64,000 nucleotides of DNA from Siphonodentalium dalli. Its lineage: Eukaryota > Mollusca > Scaphopoda > Gadilida > Siphonodentaliidae. Below are positions 48,867-60,170 of the stretch, piece after piece. Numbering within the stretch: the first letter of the stretch is position 1; each line of letters opens with the position of its first letter. Location of the stretch: positions 148,499,577-148,563,576 of the forward strand of contig CP136065.1 in the NCBI GenBank assembly GCA_032622095.1. Direction: 5' to 3'. The notes beneath the pieces are model-generated. The model was not told where the DNA came from. It made no database searches and was given only the letters and a program-made list of their open reading frames with translations. Made by a program: the position numbers and the translations under genes.

Positions 48867-49540
48867 TGGGGGGTATACTGGATTGACTGCGTCTGTCCGT
48901 CACACTTTCTCCCTCTGTGTGTCCGTTCGTCTGTCCGACCTCATAACTCGAACAACTATGAACCTATTTCAACAAATTTTTGTGTGCAATCTCCTTAGGA
49001 CCGCCTCTCCACATGATGCTAATTGCGGTGCGGTCCGAATTTCTTTTTTTAAGTTACGCCTTACTTTTCGACTTATTTTGACTTAGAAAATTCTGTCTGA
49101 CTTAATAACTTTAACAAATAAGAACCGATTTCAATAATTTTTGGTATACATGCTTCTCACAACACCCTCTCTACATGATGCGGCTCAGGGTTGGCTCGGA
49201 CTGTTTTTCCTAACATTACACTTCATTTTCGACTTATTTTGACTTATAAAATTTTGGGATTTTTTTGTGTGGATGCTATCACACTCGACAAAAGCCATCT
49301 TAGATGTTAAGGTTGCGTTTCATTTTCTACCCTTTTTTGGGTTTCTGCAATCATTCGAACAAATATGAACCAATTTGAATATTATTTTCTGTACAAGCTT
49401 CTTGCGACACCATATCGATATTATTAATCCAAATTTTTCTTTAAAGTTAAAAATCTTTTTTGTTGGGTTTACGGATAATGCGGGTTGAATTTGCCACGGT
49501 GGGGGTATGCTAGCATGTGAGTGCACACCTGTTGTTTGAT
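48867..49540. mobile_element. Tandem-core element with about 200-bp units
   Basis: A GTCTGTCCGTCACAC / GTCCGTTCGTCTGTCCG leader is followed by degenerate core units marked by GAACAACTATGAACC (48950), AACAAATAAGAACCG (49111) and GAACAAATATGAACC (49357), and ends GCCACGGTGGGGGTATGC. The layout parallels the elements at 44276 and 57088 but the core sequence differs. Confidence 0.6.
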
Positions 49541-50205
49541 AATTGATTAATTATTGCTCATTATATCTAGACTATGTTTATTTTGTGCAATAGCTAGCGC
49601 TGTTCAGTCTATTTATAGAACAGCGAGAGCATGCGGTGCATTGTTTATAAATTAGTCCGAGAGCTGATAGGGGCACCCTTGCAACCCCCTCAGGATTTAA
49701 CTCTATCCCACTCATTTTGTTCCTTATTATATGTTCTTCAACTTTAAGCAATGTTAAGGGGGGAATATTTACCCCCATCCCCCTTTAATAGCAAGACCGG
49801 TGGAAAATCTTTAATAACTTTAATAAACTGGGTTATACAAATGTATTACTTAATGAAATGTGTGTATTGATTTCAGTTACACACATATCCCCTGTGCTTA
49901 TTTCATTATTAAATAATTAGTGCTCATTATCTAGACTATATTTGTGTCATCGTTGAGGTTACTCCAATTTGAATTTAATGTGATGTAAAATTTTATGCGA
50001 CCAGTTAAGATATGTATATCGTGTAAACAGAAAAAATGAGAATGGCATGCCCTTTGATATATGTCGTTTAATCCCATAACATATATTTGAACACTATGCC
50101 CAGAACACATTAATAGTACAGAGTTATGATGAGGTCGACATAAGTGGGGTATGTTATGTTGGGCTAACTGGTCGCCCTATGATTGTTAAAATAGTTGTAT
50201 ATATA
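49541..50205. other. Intronic stretch, unassigned
   Basis: Carries a second copy of the AATTGATTTCA...TACACACATATCC segment (48811-48845 and 49867-49900), suggesting fragments of a further dispersed repeat. No gene seen. Confidence 0.4.
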
Positions 50206-50745
50206 TTAACCCTTTCAGTGCCAAGACGATCCCTTTCAGTGCCAAGACGATTTTTGTATCAACCCATATTTCCTTGATCATATTTCAAATTTATTGATTA
50301 TAATAATGTTATACATTGATGGAAAGAGCTGAATGCATATGAGTAGCATCAAATCGTCTGAATTTCCAGTTATGATGAACTGAGATTTCTTCAAGAGTGG
50401 ACAAATTTGTCACCTCAAGGCCACCTTAATATCATTTGCTATTCATCAGCTCATGCACTGCATGAGGCAACATTGATTAAAGTGATGTTTTGTGTCCTAG
50501 CCAATTTGTCTATTGAATTGAAGTTTTGTACTTCGATTTTCTTATGCATGATACAAGATAACTTATATATAAACATGGTACATGTGTACAATAGAGAGTT
50601 TGTGTATGAGCTATTGTTATCTTTAATGCTGTTTTCTTATGTTAGTTCTATTATGGAGGTTGTGACGTAAATCTATATATCATGTAATGTCTAGTTGATA
50701 CCAGCTTTTGTTATTAAAGGGGTAGGTCTGTGTTTGAAGGGTTAA
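50206..50745. mobile_element. Possible TTAA-bounded element
   Basis: TTAACCCTTTCAGTGCCAAG at the left and AAGGGTTAA at the right; the words CCCTTTCAGTGCCAAGACGA are duplicated at the left end. The inverted ends are short, so this is weak. Confidence 0.3.
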
Positions 50746-50788
50746 TTTTCATGGGTAACCATAGTATCATAGAATGTTGGGTGCGTTA

Positions 50789-51555
50789 TCTATTATATAT
50801 TTTGGGAAATCTGTGTGTCTGTCTGTCTGTCTGTGTGTTCGCGATGGACTCGAAAATGGCCAAACCGATTTCGATGAAACTTGGTATGTGGGGGTACTTG
50901 CGGCCGGGGACTGGCATGGGCCTATTAATTTACCCGTGCGATGTGACCTTGACCTTGAAATTTGGTCATTTCAAGGTCAAACGCCCGAGTATCACGGGAT
51001 TTTGATGAAAATTAGTGTCTAGGGATACTTTCGTATGGGGAGTGTCGTAAGCCTAATCGTTTGCCCGTGCGACGTGACCTTGACCTTGAAATCGGGTCAT
51101 TTGAAGGACAAATCCCCAAATATCCCGAGATTTCGATGAAAATTGGTGTCTAGGGGTACTTTTGTTTGGCGATTCTTTTGGACGGGTCAAATTGTTACCC
51201 CGACCTGACCTTGACATTCAAAAAGGTCAATTCAAGGTAAAATCGGCTAAAACGAACGGATTTCGATGAAATTTGATACCTAGAGTTACTTTGGTCCACG
51301 TAGTGTTTTGTACGGGTCAAATCGTGACCCCGACCTGACCTTGACCTTCAAAATGGTCAATTCAAGGTCAAATCGCGAATTTTGACGGGATTTCGACGAA
51401 ATCCAGTTATTCCAACAACATACCAAAGTATAACCAAAACAAAGGTAGGAATGAATTGAAAAGGGTAAAAATATTCTGAAAAACAGATTCAGACTAACAT
51501 ATTTGAATTACTGCCACGACCTGCTATGTTTGTTGAAAAATCACGACAACTGTAA
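50789..51555. mobile_element. Helitron-like element 1 of array, 3' end decayed
   Basis: Begins TCTATTATATATTTTGGGAA after an A, followed by CTGTCTG repeats and GCGATGGACTCGAAAA, and several GACCTTGACCTTGA/TCAAGGTCA blocks. TC at the 5' edge fits Helitrons. No clear hairpin plus CTAG end is visible before the next element. Confidence 0.6.
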
Positions 51556-52150
51556 TCTATTATATATTTTGGGAAATATGTGTGTGTGTGTGTCTGTCTG
51601 TGTGTTCGCGATGGACTCGAAAACTGCTGAGCCGATTTCGATGAAACTTGGTATGTGGGGGTACTTTTGGCCGGGGAGTGGCATGGGCCTGTTAATTTGC
51701 CCGTGCGACGTGACCTTGACCTTGAAATCGGGTCATTTCAAGGTCGAACGCCCGAGTATCACGGGATTTCGATGAAAATTAGTGTCTGGAGATACTTTCG
51801 TATGGGGAGTGTCGTAAGCCTATTCGTTTGCCCTTGACCTTGAAATCGGGTCGATTCAAGGTCAAATCGCAAATTTTGATGGGATTTCGACGAAATTTGA
51901 TACGTGGGGTTACTTTTGTCCACTGAGTGTTTTGGACGGGTCAAATCATGACCCCGGCTGACCTTGACCTTCAAAATGATCAATTTGAGGTCAAATTGGG
52001 TAAAACCGGATGGATTTCGACGGGTACTTTTGTCGGGTACTTTTGTCCGGGCAGTGTTTTGGACGGGTCAAATCGTGACCCCACCTGATCGCACAATTCG
52101 CCGTAAAGCAGAGGGGAAACAGCCCGGACGAAGTCGGGTCCACCTGCTAG
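51556..52150. mobile_element. Helitron-like element 2 of array, complete
   Basis: 5' end TCTATTATATATTTTGGG; 3' end has a hairpin (AGCCCGGACGAAGTCGGGT) about 10 bp before CTAG (52147-52150), followed by T. TC start, subterminal 3' hairpin and CTRR end are the structural signature of Helitrons. The interior of 595 bp cannot encode Rep/helicase, so it is non-autonomous. Confidence 0.75.
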
Positions 52151-52762
52151 TCTATTATATATTTTGGGAAATCTGTGTGTCTGTCTGTCTGTGTGTGCGC
52201 GATGGACTCGAAAACGGCCGAGCCGATTTCGATGAAACTTGGTATGTGGGGGTACTTTCGGCCGGGGAGTGGCAGGGCCTATTAATTTGCCCGTGCGACG
52301 TGACATTGACCTTGAAATCGGGTCATTTCAAGGTCAAACACCTGAGTATCACGGGATTTCGATGAAAATTAGTGTCTAGGGATACTTTCGTATGGGGAGT
52401 GTTGTAAGCCTATTCGTTTGCCCGTGCGACGTGACCTTGAAATCAGGTCAATTCAAGGTCAAATCGCGAATTTTTATGGGATTTCGACGAAATTTGATAC
52501 GTAGGGTTACTTTTGTCCACTGAGTGTTTTGGGCGGACCTTGACCTTCAAAATTATCAATTCGAGGTCAAATCGGGTAAAACTAAATGGATTTCGACGGG
52601 TACTTTTGTCGGGTACTTTTGTCCGGGCAGTGTTTTGGACGGGTCAAAATCGTGACCCCCACCTGACCTTGACCTTCAAAATGGACAATTCAAGGTCAAA
52701 TCGCGCAATTCGCCGAAAAGCAGAGGGGAAACAGCCCGGACTAAGTCGGGTCCACCTGCTAG
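52151..52762. mobile_element. Helitron-like element 3 of array, complete
   Basis: Starts with TCTATTATATATTTTGGG immediately after CTAG of element 2 and ends with the same hairpin (AGCCCGGACTAAGTCGGGT) and CTAG at 52759-52762. The interior is the same as element 2 with small differences. Confidence 0.75.
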
Positions 52763-53177
52763 TCTAATATATATTTGAGGAAAGTTTGTGTGTGTGTGTG
52801 TGAGGGAGGGTGTGTGTGTGTGTGTGGCTACCATGGACTCTAAAACGGCTAAACCGATTTTGACGAAACTTGGTACGGGCACGTAGTATCACCCGAAGAC
52901 CAACATAGGCCCATCCATTTATTCGTGCAGTGTGACCTTCACCTTCAAAACTCATATCTTCGGATCCACTGAGCCGCAGTGCTAAATTGCCTTACAAATA
53001 ACGCTCTTTATTAATCCCATATTCGGGTTGGTTAACCTACAACGCTCTTTATCTGTCTATCGAATGGTATTCTCGAGACACGGCTCATTCTTTTTGTGAA
53101 TTCAGACTGTTGACTGTCTTATAGTTTGTGAGTTCAGACTGTTGACTGTTTTATAGTTTACAATGAGCAGCAGTGCT

Positions 53178-53520
53178 ACCTGCTGACTGGTCAATTAATT
53201 TACCTCATTCTCAAGCCAAGCAACCATTCACTCAATTTGTAAATATTAACTTTGTTAGGCGCCCACTTGAAATTTCTCAGCGTATTCTGATTACCTGCTG
53301 ACTGATCAATTCATTTGCCTCTTTATCACGCCAAGCAACCATTCACTCAATTTGTAAATATCAACTTTGCTTGGCACCAATTCGAACTTTCTCAATGTAT
53401 TCTGATGACCTGCTGACTGGTCGATTCACATGCCTCATTCTCACACCAAGCTACCATCAATTTGTTAATATCAACTTAGGTTGACACCAATTTGAACAAT
53501 CGAGGACGAATTGCCTAATG
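53178..53520. repeat. Three tandem units of about 115 bp
   Basis: CCTGCTGACTGGTC recurs at about 53180, 53295 and 53409, each followed by AAGCCAAGCAACCATTCA-type sequence and AATTTGTAAATATTAACTTT. Confidence 0.85.
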
Positions 53521-53639
53521 CAATTAAAGCGTGGAGTCTGTCCATTTTCCCATGAAAAATCGAATTCTACGACCACCGGGTTATATGTTATTATTACCGA
53601 CATCATTTTTGCACATTATCTGCTTATACAAAACTTATT

Positions 53640-54420
53640 TTAGGTATATAATCGGCTAACAATCGTATCTCAAGTATTTCGATGTGTTAACACCAATGCA
53701 GATTTGCCTATTTCTCCAGTCTGTTCTCCCAAAAATACCCACATTTTCTGCTTATACAAAACTTATATTTTAGGTATATAAAATCTGCTAACAATCGCTT
53801 CATTTTTAGTCGATAATGTGCTGAAAATGAGAGTGTTTTTGTCACACTAAATTTGTATCTCAAGTATTTCGATGTGTTAACGCCAATGCAGATTTCCTTA
53901 TTTTGCTATTTGAAAATTGGTATCTCAAGTATTTCGATGTGTTTACACCAATGCAGGTTTCCCATTTTCCTAGTCTGTTCTCCCGAAAATACACACATTA
54001 TCTGCTTATACAATGTCTGTGTCTTAGCTATGACTTCATTTTGAGTCGATAATATGCTGAAAATGAGAGCGTTTTAGTCACACTAAATTTCTATCTCAAG
54101 TATTTTGACGTGTTAACACCAATGCAGATTTCCTTCTTTTGCTATTTGAAAATTGGTATCTCAAGTATTTCGATGTGTTAACACCAATGCAGATTTCCAT
54201 ATTTTCCCCAGTCTGTTCTCTTAAAAATACGCACATTATCTGCTTATACAAAACTTATCTTAGGTATATAATCTGCTAACAATCGCACATTATCTGCATA
54301 TACATAACTTATTTTAGGTATATAATCTGCTAACAGTCGTATCTGTGTTAACACCAATGCAGATTTCCCTATTTTCCCTGTCTGTTCTCCGGAAATACGC
54401 ACATTATCTGCTAATACCAT
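53640..54420. repeat. Complex tandem repeat, CAATGCAGATTTCC type
   Basis: The word pair AGTATTTCGATGTGTTAACA / CCAATGCAGATTTCC recurs at least five times, alternating with TCTGCTTATACAAAACTTAT and GCTAACAATCG units. Confidence 0.85.
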
Positions 54421-54509
54421 TTTTTGGGGTGTTGGTGAGTTAAAACATTACTATAAAAAACAACACGACGACTATCCCCGTCAGGACGGGTACCCAGCTA
54501 TATATCTAG

Positions 54510-55136
54510 TCTCATATATATTTTGAAAACCTCTGTCTGTCTGTTTGTATGTATGTTTGTCTGTCATTAATACAAATCTACGATCGGGACGAAACTTGGT
54601 ACGTGTGTGTAGTTTGACCAGGCGGTGGACGTTGTCATATTGGTGAGCCTGTGCGGCACCCGCTTCGCGCATACGAGATCTCGGAAACAGGTGGAGCTAT
54701 CGACTTGAAATTTGCTATGTGAATGTATCTTGCCCCGGATACGAATTTTATCGGGTCGCCGAGCCTGTGCGACGCCAGCTTCGCGCATGCGCAGACGAGA
54801 TCTCGGAAACGGGTGGAGCTATCGACTTGAAATTTGGTATGTGAATGTATCTTGCCCCGGATACGAATTTTATCGGGTCGCCGAGCCCGTGCGACGCCAG
54901 CTTCGCGCATGCGCAGACGAGATCTCGCAAACGGGTGGAGCTATCGACTTGAAATTTGGTATGTGAATGTATCTTGCCCCGGATACAAATTTTATCGGGT
55001 CGCCGAGCCCGTGAGACGCCAGCTTCGCGCATGCGCAGACCAGATCTCGGAAACGGGTAGAGCTATCGACTTGAAATTTGGTTTTTGAATAGCCCGGACA
55101 ACGTCCAGCCCGGACAACGTCGGGCTCATCGGCTAG
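54510..55136. mobile_element. Helitron-like element 5 of array, with 122-bp core repeats
   Basis: Starts TCTCATATATATTTTG and ends with a doubled hairpin motif (AGCCCGGACAACGTC twice, second closed by GGGCT) and CTAG at 55133-55136. The interior is four units of 122 bp, marked by GAGATCTCGGAAAC at 54675, 54797, 54919 and 55041. The open frames of 80-150 codons here on both strands are translations of this repeat. Confidence 0.75.
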
Positions 55137-55387
55137 TCTATTATATATTTTGGAACTTCTGTCTGTGTTATAGACTCGAAAACTGCTTGACCGATCTGAC
55201 TCAAATTTGGTATGTAGGCCTACTTTGATCCCGGGAACAATATGAGCAGGTCCAATTTCATGTGCGACCGTGTCCTTGACCTCGCTCATGTATGCTCTTT
55301 TCTGGACAGACACTGTATATTTTGCCCAGACAGACGATCACAAAGAAATCCCTAAATAGCCCGGACGAAGTCGGGCACATCAGCTTG
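55137..55387. mobile_element. Helitron-like element 6 of array
   Basis: Starts TCTATTATATATTTTGG right after element 5. It ends with hairpin TAGCCCGGACGAAGTCGGGC and CTTG instead of CTAG, so the last base pair of the consensus end has decayed. Confidence 0.6.
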
Positions 55388-55497
55388 TTTGTAATATATT
55401 CAATATGTCCAATCGTGTACTTGGTTGGTGATTGGTCATATGATGAAAAATTTATTGTCTTACTAAAATAGCCAGCATCTGTCTGTCCATGTAACCA

Positions 55498-56230
55498 TCT
55501 GTGCGGAAAGTTTCCAGATGAGAACTTTATTTTGGGATATCGGATCGATATCTAATTTGGTATGTGAGTTTATCAGTTCAAAGCACAGGTAAAGTTTGAA
55601 TATGGGTTCAATCCCCTATTTTTGCCAGAGATATGGCCCCTTTTCTATGTAGAATCTGTCCGTTTGTGCATCCGTTTGGAAAGTTTCCAGATGATGACTT
55701 TATTTTGTGTTATCATATCGAAACAAAATTTGGTATGTGAGTTTATGAGCTCAGAATACAGGTCAAGTTCAAATATGGGTGTGGTCAACTTATTTTTGCC
55801 GGAGTTGTGGCCCCTTTTCAACTTATAATTTTGTCATTTTGAGGTTTCCAGAGGATAACTTTTATAGTGGTATGTCTAGTTCGAATATGAGTTCGGTCCG
55901 CCCATTTTTGCCAGAATTATGGTCCTTGTCGAATTTGCCGATTATAATGGTTTCCGGTTGATATCTTTAGTTTTTGTAATCTGATTGTTTTTTAATTTGA
56001 TATATGGATTAACCACATGAAGATACAGGTCATGTTTGAATTTGGTCTGCCCATTTTTCCCAGAGTTTTTGTCCTTGTCAACTTAAAATTTGCAGACTAT
56101 TTTGGTTTCCAGATGATAACTTTACTTTTAGTTATCCTGATTGTTTTTAAATTCAAATGAATCTCTTGATATTTGGTACGTGGTTAAAATTTCAGAAGAC
56201 AAAGGCCAAGTTTGAATTTGGTCACGTTTC
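55498..56230. repeat. Degenerate tandem repeat of about 170 bp, TTTCCAGATGATAACTTT type
   Basis: At least four units with the order TTTCCAGATGA, AACTTTATTTT, AATTTGGTATGTGAGTTTAT, ACAGGTCAAGTTTGAATATGG, CCATTTTTGCCAGAGTTATG. Similar in kind to the tandem-core elements nearby. Confidence 0.75.
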
Positions 56231-57087
56231 AATGAATTTTGACAGAATTAAAAAAAAGCTATCCTTACTAAAAGCCACCTTTTCGGGGGATATGTGATCG
56301 GTGACCTATTGTTTGAATTATTTTTGTACGTATTGTTTTTAATGAGCAATTTTCCTGTTTTCCATGGTTCTCCCAGGCCCACAGTTTCTGCTATCTCTAT
56401 GTGAGTGGCCACTGTATATGTACTAGTTTGCATATCTGATTGTCCATTTTATATTTCCCTGGAATAGAATCACTGATTTTACAATGAACTCAAAATTTTT
56501 TAATTGAATTTTTCATTATATACAGTGTATCTATAAGCTAAGTACAAGTTAAAACCCTCTTGGGTATCTGCACAGGAAATACTTTTGAACCAAGGTGCAT
56601 AGCTCCGCAGTCTGTTTCTTGTACAGATACCTAACATAGTTGTAAACCATTCACACCCCGAGGAAAACTGCTTTGAATACGATGACGACCTATCAATAAT
56701 GTAATAAGCACTCAAACACTTGACATGCTGTTCAATCAAAGGTTAATTGAATATGTTGTGATGTTACCTTCCTGCTACTGGATTCAAATGCTTGTTGACC
56801 GTCGCAATACTTACATGGGTTTTATCAACCTTGATCAACCATTTTGTTTCTGAATTCAAAATTGTTGTACTGATGATGTGCTTCTGCCAAATTCTGGATA
56901 ATAAGATTATTCTATGTGATAACAAACTGGGGATGATATTAAGGGTAATCTAATCGTGCTTGGCACAATGGAGCCAATGTTCAGGTAGTGAAACTATTCA
57001 ACATTTTTTTTATTTTATTTTTTTTCGTTTGAAACAAAGCTGATGGGTACATTATGCCACCATGGCCATGATCATGTTCCATGTTTA
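56231..57087. other. Intronic stretch, unassigned
   Basis: No exon or repeat recognised. Confidence 0.4.
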
Positions 57088-57965
57088 TTGTCCCCCGAAA
57101 AATTTATTTTTGGGGGACTATAGAAACGGGGTCCGTTCGTCCGTCCGTTTGTCCGTCTGTCCGTCACACTTTTGAGTACCTTCATGGTGTAATCATCTCC
57201 TCCTACATTTTTCATCCTAGAGATTTGAAACTTTAGAATATTGTTGCCCATATAGTGAAGATGTGCAACATGTATATAGATGACGGAAAAATTATTTTTT
57301 GACAGAGTTATTAACCCTTTTCGACTTAGAAAATTTCAACATTTTTTATAATTTTCAGTATGAAGGTACCTTCATGGTGTAATCAACTCCTCCCACAGTT
57401 TTCATCCTAGAGATTTGAAACTTCAGAATATTGTTGCCCATATATTGAAGATGTGCAACATATATATAAATGACGGAAAAATTATTTTTTGACAGAGTTA
57501 TTAACCCTTTTTGACTTAGAAAATTTCAACATTATTTATAATTTTCAGTATGAAGGTACCTTCATGGTGTAATGAACTCCTCCCACAGTTTTCATCCTAG
57601 AGATTTGAAACTTCAGAATATTGTTGCCCATATATTGAAGATGTGCAACATGTATATAGATGACGGAAAAATTATTTTTTGACAGAGTTATTAACCCTTT
57701 TCGACTTAGAAAGTTTCAACATTATTTATAATTTTCTGTATGAGGGTACCTTCATGGTGTAATCAACTCCTCCTACAGTTTTGATTGTAGATATTTGAAA
57801 CTTCAGATTATTGTTATCCACATATTGGAGATGTGCAACATGTATATAGAGGACGGAATTTTTTTTTTTTACGGAGTTATTAACCCTTTTCAAAAAAAAT
57901 TCTTTAACAAAGCGGCATCGACTTGCCACTTTTTCGGGGGACACTGTGGTCAGCTGACCTTTTAT
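57088..57965. mobile_element. Tandem-core (pearl-like) element, four 190-bp core units
   Basis: Same ends as 44276-44815 (TTGTCCCCCGAAAAATTTAT at left, CGGGGGACACTGTGGTC plus AGCTGACC at right) and the same TCCGTCCGTTTGTCCG leader. Core units start GTACCTTCATGGTG at 57176, 57366, 57556 and 57746, an exact 190-bp period. It is in the intron before exon 58820. Confidence 0.82.
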
Positions 57966-58028
57966 TATTATCAGCTTGAAATTAGTGTCAATTTAAAAAT
58001 AGAGGCAGCTTTAGTCAGCTGTTTCCAA

Positions 58029-58170
58029 TTAACCCTCTCTATACTAAATATTCATTGACAAATAGTTCCCTTAGGAAATGTTCAGAAAAAAATACAAACA
58101 AAAGACCACAGGTCATTTGTTGAACTTATTATCTGAACATTTCCCTCCAATAAATAGGACTCCTTCTGTA
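58029..58170. mobile_element. Partial MITE with TTAACCCTCTCTATACTAAA end
   Basis: Left half of the family at 46512-46722, including the GAAATGTTCAG...CTGAACATTTCCCTCCAAT inverted pair. The right terminus is not found. Confidence 0.6.
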
Positions 58171-58256
58171 GATGTTGTAACGGCATTAGTCTTTCAAAAT
58201 TTTGTTTAATTAATTATTTTTTATTTTTAAATCAAAATGATTATAAGATCAAAATG

Positions 58257-58330
58257 CCCGACTAAATCCTGAAAAAGTTACCCATAATTCTGCTGTGGTT
58301 AAGGAGTCGATTATTTAGAGCATTACTGTA
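58257..58330. mobile_element. Palindromic MITE family A, copy 9, right arm only
   Basis: CCGACTAAATCCTGAAAAAG through to GCATTACTGTA; the left arm and centre are absent. Confidence 0.85.
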
Positions 58331-58463
58331 ATTATCATTTCTTATAGACAGTTAACCTATAATGTTATACATCGTATACATGTATTATGCAGTAGGCTAG
58401 ATTTATATTATTCATGCATATCCAGAAAAGTGAACTACTGTTCCAGTGGTAAATTTCTGGTGC

Positions 58464-58739
58464 TTAACCTTTCCATGACTGAAGCGTCCTGAAATTTTTC
58501 GAAAAAACCTATGCCAAAGCATTTTCATATATATGCATATGTGCGAGTCTCCCAACAGGGAGCCTCTCATATATAAGAGAATACATTGGCCTAAGAATAA
58601 TTACCTTGACCTTGTATAAAGCCAGTGCATTCTCTTAATTATGCGAGGCTCCCTATGGGAGACTCACATATGTAAGAGAATGCACTGGCACAGGGTCTTT
58701 AATGCTGCACTAGCTCAGCTCCTGTCATGAAAGGCTTAA
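58464..58739. mobile_element. TTAA element family B, copy with two hairpins
   Basis: TTAACCTTTCCATGACTG at left and TGTCATGAAAGGCTTAA at right. Two hairpins of the CATTCTCTTATATATGCGAG type lie at about 58518-58590 and 58621-58689. It lies 80 bp upstream of the acceptor of exon 58820. Confidence 0.8.
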
Positions 58740-58819
58740 CTATGCCATTTATTATTGTGATCATATAATATTTTTGTGATTTCAAACAATGTCAGCCCAA
58801 AGTATTTTTATAATTTCAG

Positions 58820-59311
58820 TGGCGTCAGCCCGAAGTTGCAAACTAAGTACAAACAGCTTCCTGACATTGGTAGCCCGCCACCACCAATGGAGACGCAGAT
58901 TAGTAAATACAGCAAGACCTCAAGCGGTCAGGATCGTTCACCTTTGACGGACTTCAGTGATTCTGATCAGAAATACAGACAATTAGAAATGAGAATGGGT
59001 GTTTCAGAAACATCAAACAGGGCAATCCTGGACGAAGTGTTGAAACTTCAGAAAGAACAGAGACATACAGTTCGCAGGAACGAGGAGATGCTTCGCGATG
59101 AGAGAGGAGCTCGCATGCAACTTGAATCCGCTGTTAAACTTGTCAATGATTTGATGGGGCAGATAAATACACGGATTCAAATGACGGAGGACAAAATTCG
59201 AGATGAGCATAGTCAGCTTTCATCACTATCATCGCAGTCGAAGCTCGTAGAGCAGTCAATGGTGAAAAGTCAACAGGATAATCTCAACACACGAACAAGT
59301 GATACAACAAG
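58820..59311 (+). CDS. Coiled-coil protein gene, second visible exon
   Basis: Preceded by a good acceptor (TTTTTATAATTTCAG, ending 58819) and followed by donor GTATAT at 59312. The 492 bases encode residues 23 (shared) to 187 (shared) of the joined product. The order is a proline-rich linker (IGSPPPPMETQ, residues 39-49), a Ser/Asp-rich stretch (SSGQDRSPLTDFSDSD, 57-72), then from about residue 74 a long charged helix rich in Glu, Arg, Gln and regularly spaced Leu/Met/Val (KLQKEQRHTVRRNEEMLRDE and beyond) typical of coiled coil. No enzyme motif, signal peptide or membrane segment is present. It shows coding-like composition unlike the surrounding DNA. I cannot name the family with confidence. 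A structural or cytoskeletal/ciliary role would be a guess. Confidence 0.85.
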
Positions 59312-59763
59312 GTATATATTTCAATATTAATAGTTAATATTTTTTTACATCAGCCATAAGCAGTCATGTTTGTGTGCATTGAATAGGTAACACAAATAAT
59401 ACCAATGGTTTGATGTTCAGTGCAGATCGGATGAAGATTTGTAGTAACTTGATTCCCATTGATTCATTTGTAGGAATGCTCAGCTAATAAGTTCAACAGT
59501 AATATTTAGGCTGTTTGTTGTACTCATTAAATGTAAAGAATCCAAATGGGGTTCTCGGTCTGTCACATGCTTATATGATCTCCAATTCCTTACAAAGAAC
59601 CCTTTTTTAGTTCAACTTGATGAGGGGGAGGAACCTAAGACAAAAGAAAGTTTGACTTGATCGACCACCTATTATATAAATGCCCTTTATTCCAAACAAT
59701 TTAGGAGTTAAGTGGTAGTCTTAAGTGGTCAAACCTGTCAAAAAAAAACAAAATAATGACCAA

Positions 59764-59996
59764 CTAACCCTTTCAAGACGGGAGCTGCACTTGTGCAGCA
59801 TTAAAGATCATGTGCCAGTGCATTCTGTTATATATGCGAGTCTCCCATAAGCAGCCTCGCATATATAAGAGAATGCACCAGTTGGCTTACAAGGTCAATG
59901 TCAATATTGTTAGGCCAATGCATTCTCTCATATATATGAGGCTCCCTATGGGAGAATTTTGGGAAGCTCCAGTCATGGAGGGGTTAAAGACCAAAA
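59764..59996. mobile_element. TTAA element family B, two-hairpin copy, second hairpin truncated
   Basis: CTAACCCTTTCAAGACGGGA at left, GCTCCAGTCATGGAGGGGTT at right. The first hairpin is complete; the second loses its right arm. Confidence 0.78.
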
Positions 59997-60039
59997 GGGT
60001 GGGTGTATGTCAGTCCGTCAGTTAAAAATTTCCGTTAGC

Positions 60040-60150
60040 TTACCCGATAGGTCACATCTCTCATTCAATCGTCACAAAACTTCATATGGATCTCCGGGGT
60101 GACTTCTAGATGGGAGCCATCAATTTTTTCCAAATTTGTTAAAAAACATG
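60040..60150. repeat. Single unit of the CATCTCTCAT...AAAAAACATGG repeat
   Basis: Shares ACAAAACTTCATATGGATCT, GGGGTGACTTCTAGATGGGA and TTAAAAAACATGG with the array at 9213-10180. It abuts a family C element. Confidence 0.8.
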
Positions 60151-60170
60151 GTCGAATTGGAATTATACTC

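Larger units (their letters stand above)
52763..54509. mobile_element. Helitron-like element 4 of array, with internal tandem repeats
   Basis: Starts TCTAATATATATTTGAGG directly after element 3. A possible 3' end is the hairpin CCCCGTCAGGACGGG (54477-54491) and CTAG at 54506-54509. The interior holds three 110-115-bp units starting CCTGCTGACTG (53178-53520) and a complex array of TATCTCAAGTATTTCGATGT / CACCAATGCAGATTT units (53650-54400). Treating all of this as one element is an inference. Confidence 0.5.

Noticed and set aside
51964-52365. 133-codon plus-strand frame and 108-codon minus-strand frame
   Set aside because: Both run across the boundary of two concatenated Helitron-like elements, so they cannot be a conserved gene.
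53178-54420. CRISPR-like array
   Set aside because: Repeat units are long, degenerate and contiguous without unique spacers; the sequence is eukaryotic.
54635-55313. Frames of 80-147 codons on both strands with repeated RDLVCACAKLASH- and CILPRIRILSGRRA-like strings
   Set aside because: They are translations of the 122-bp tandem core of a Helitron-like element, open on both strands.
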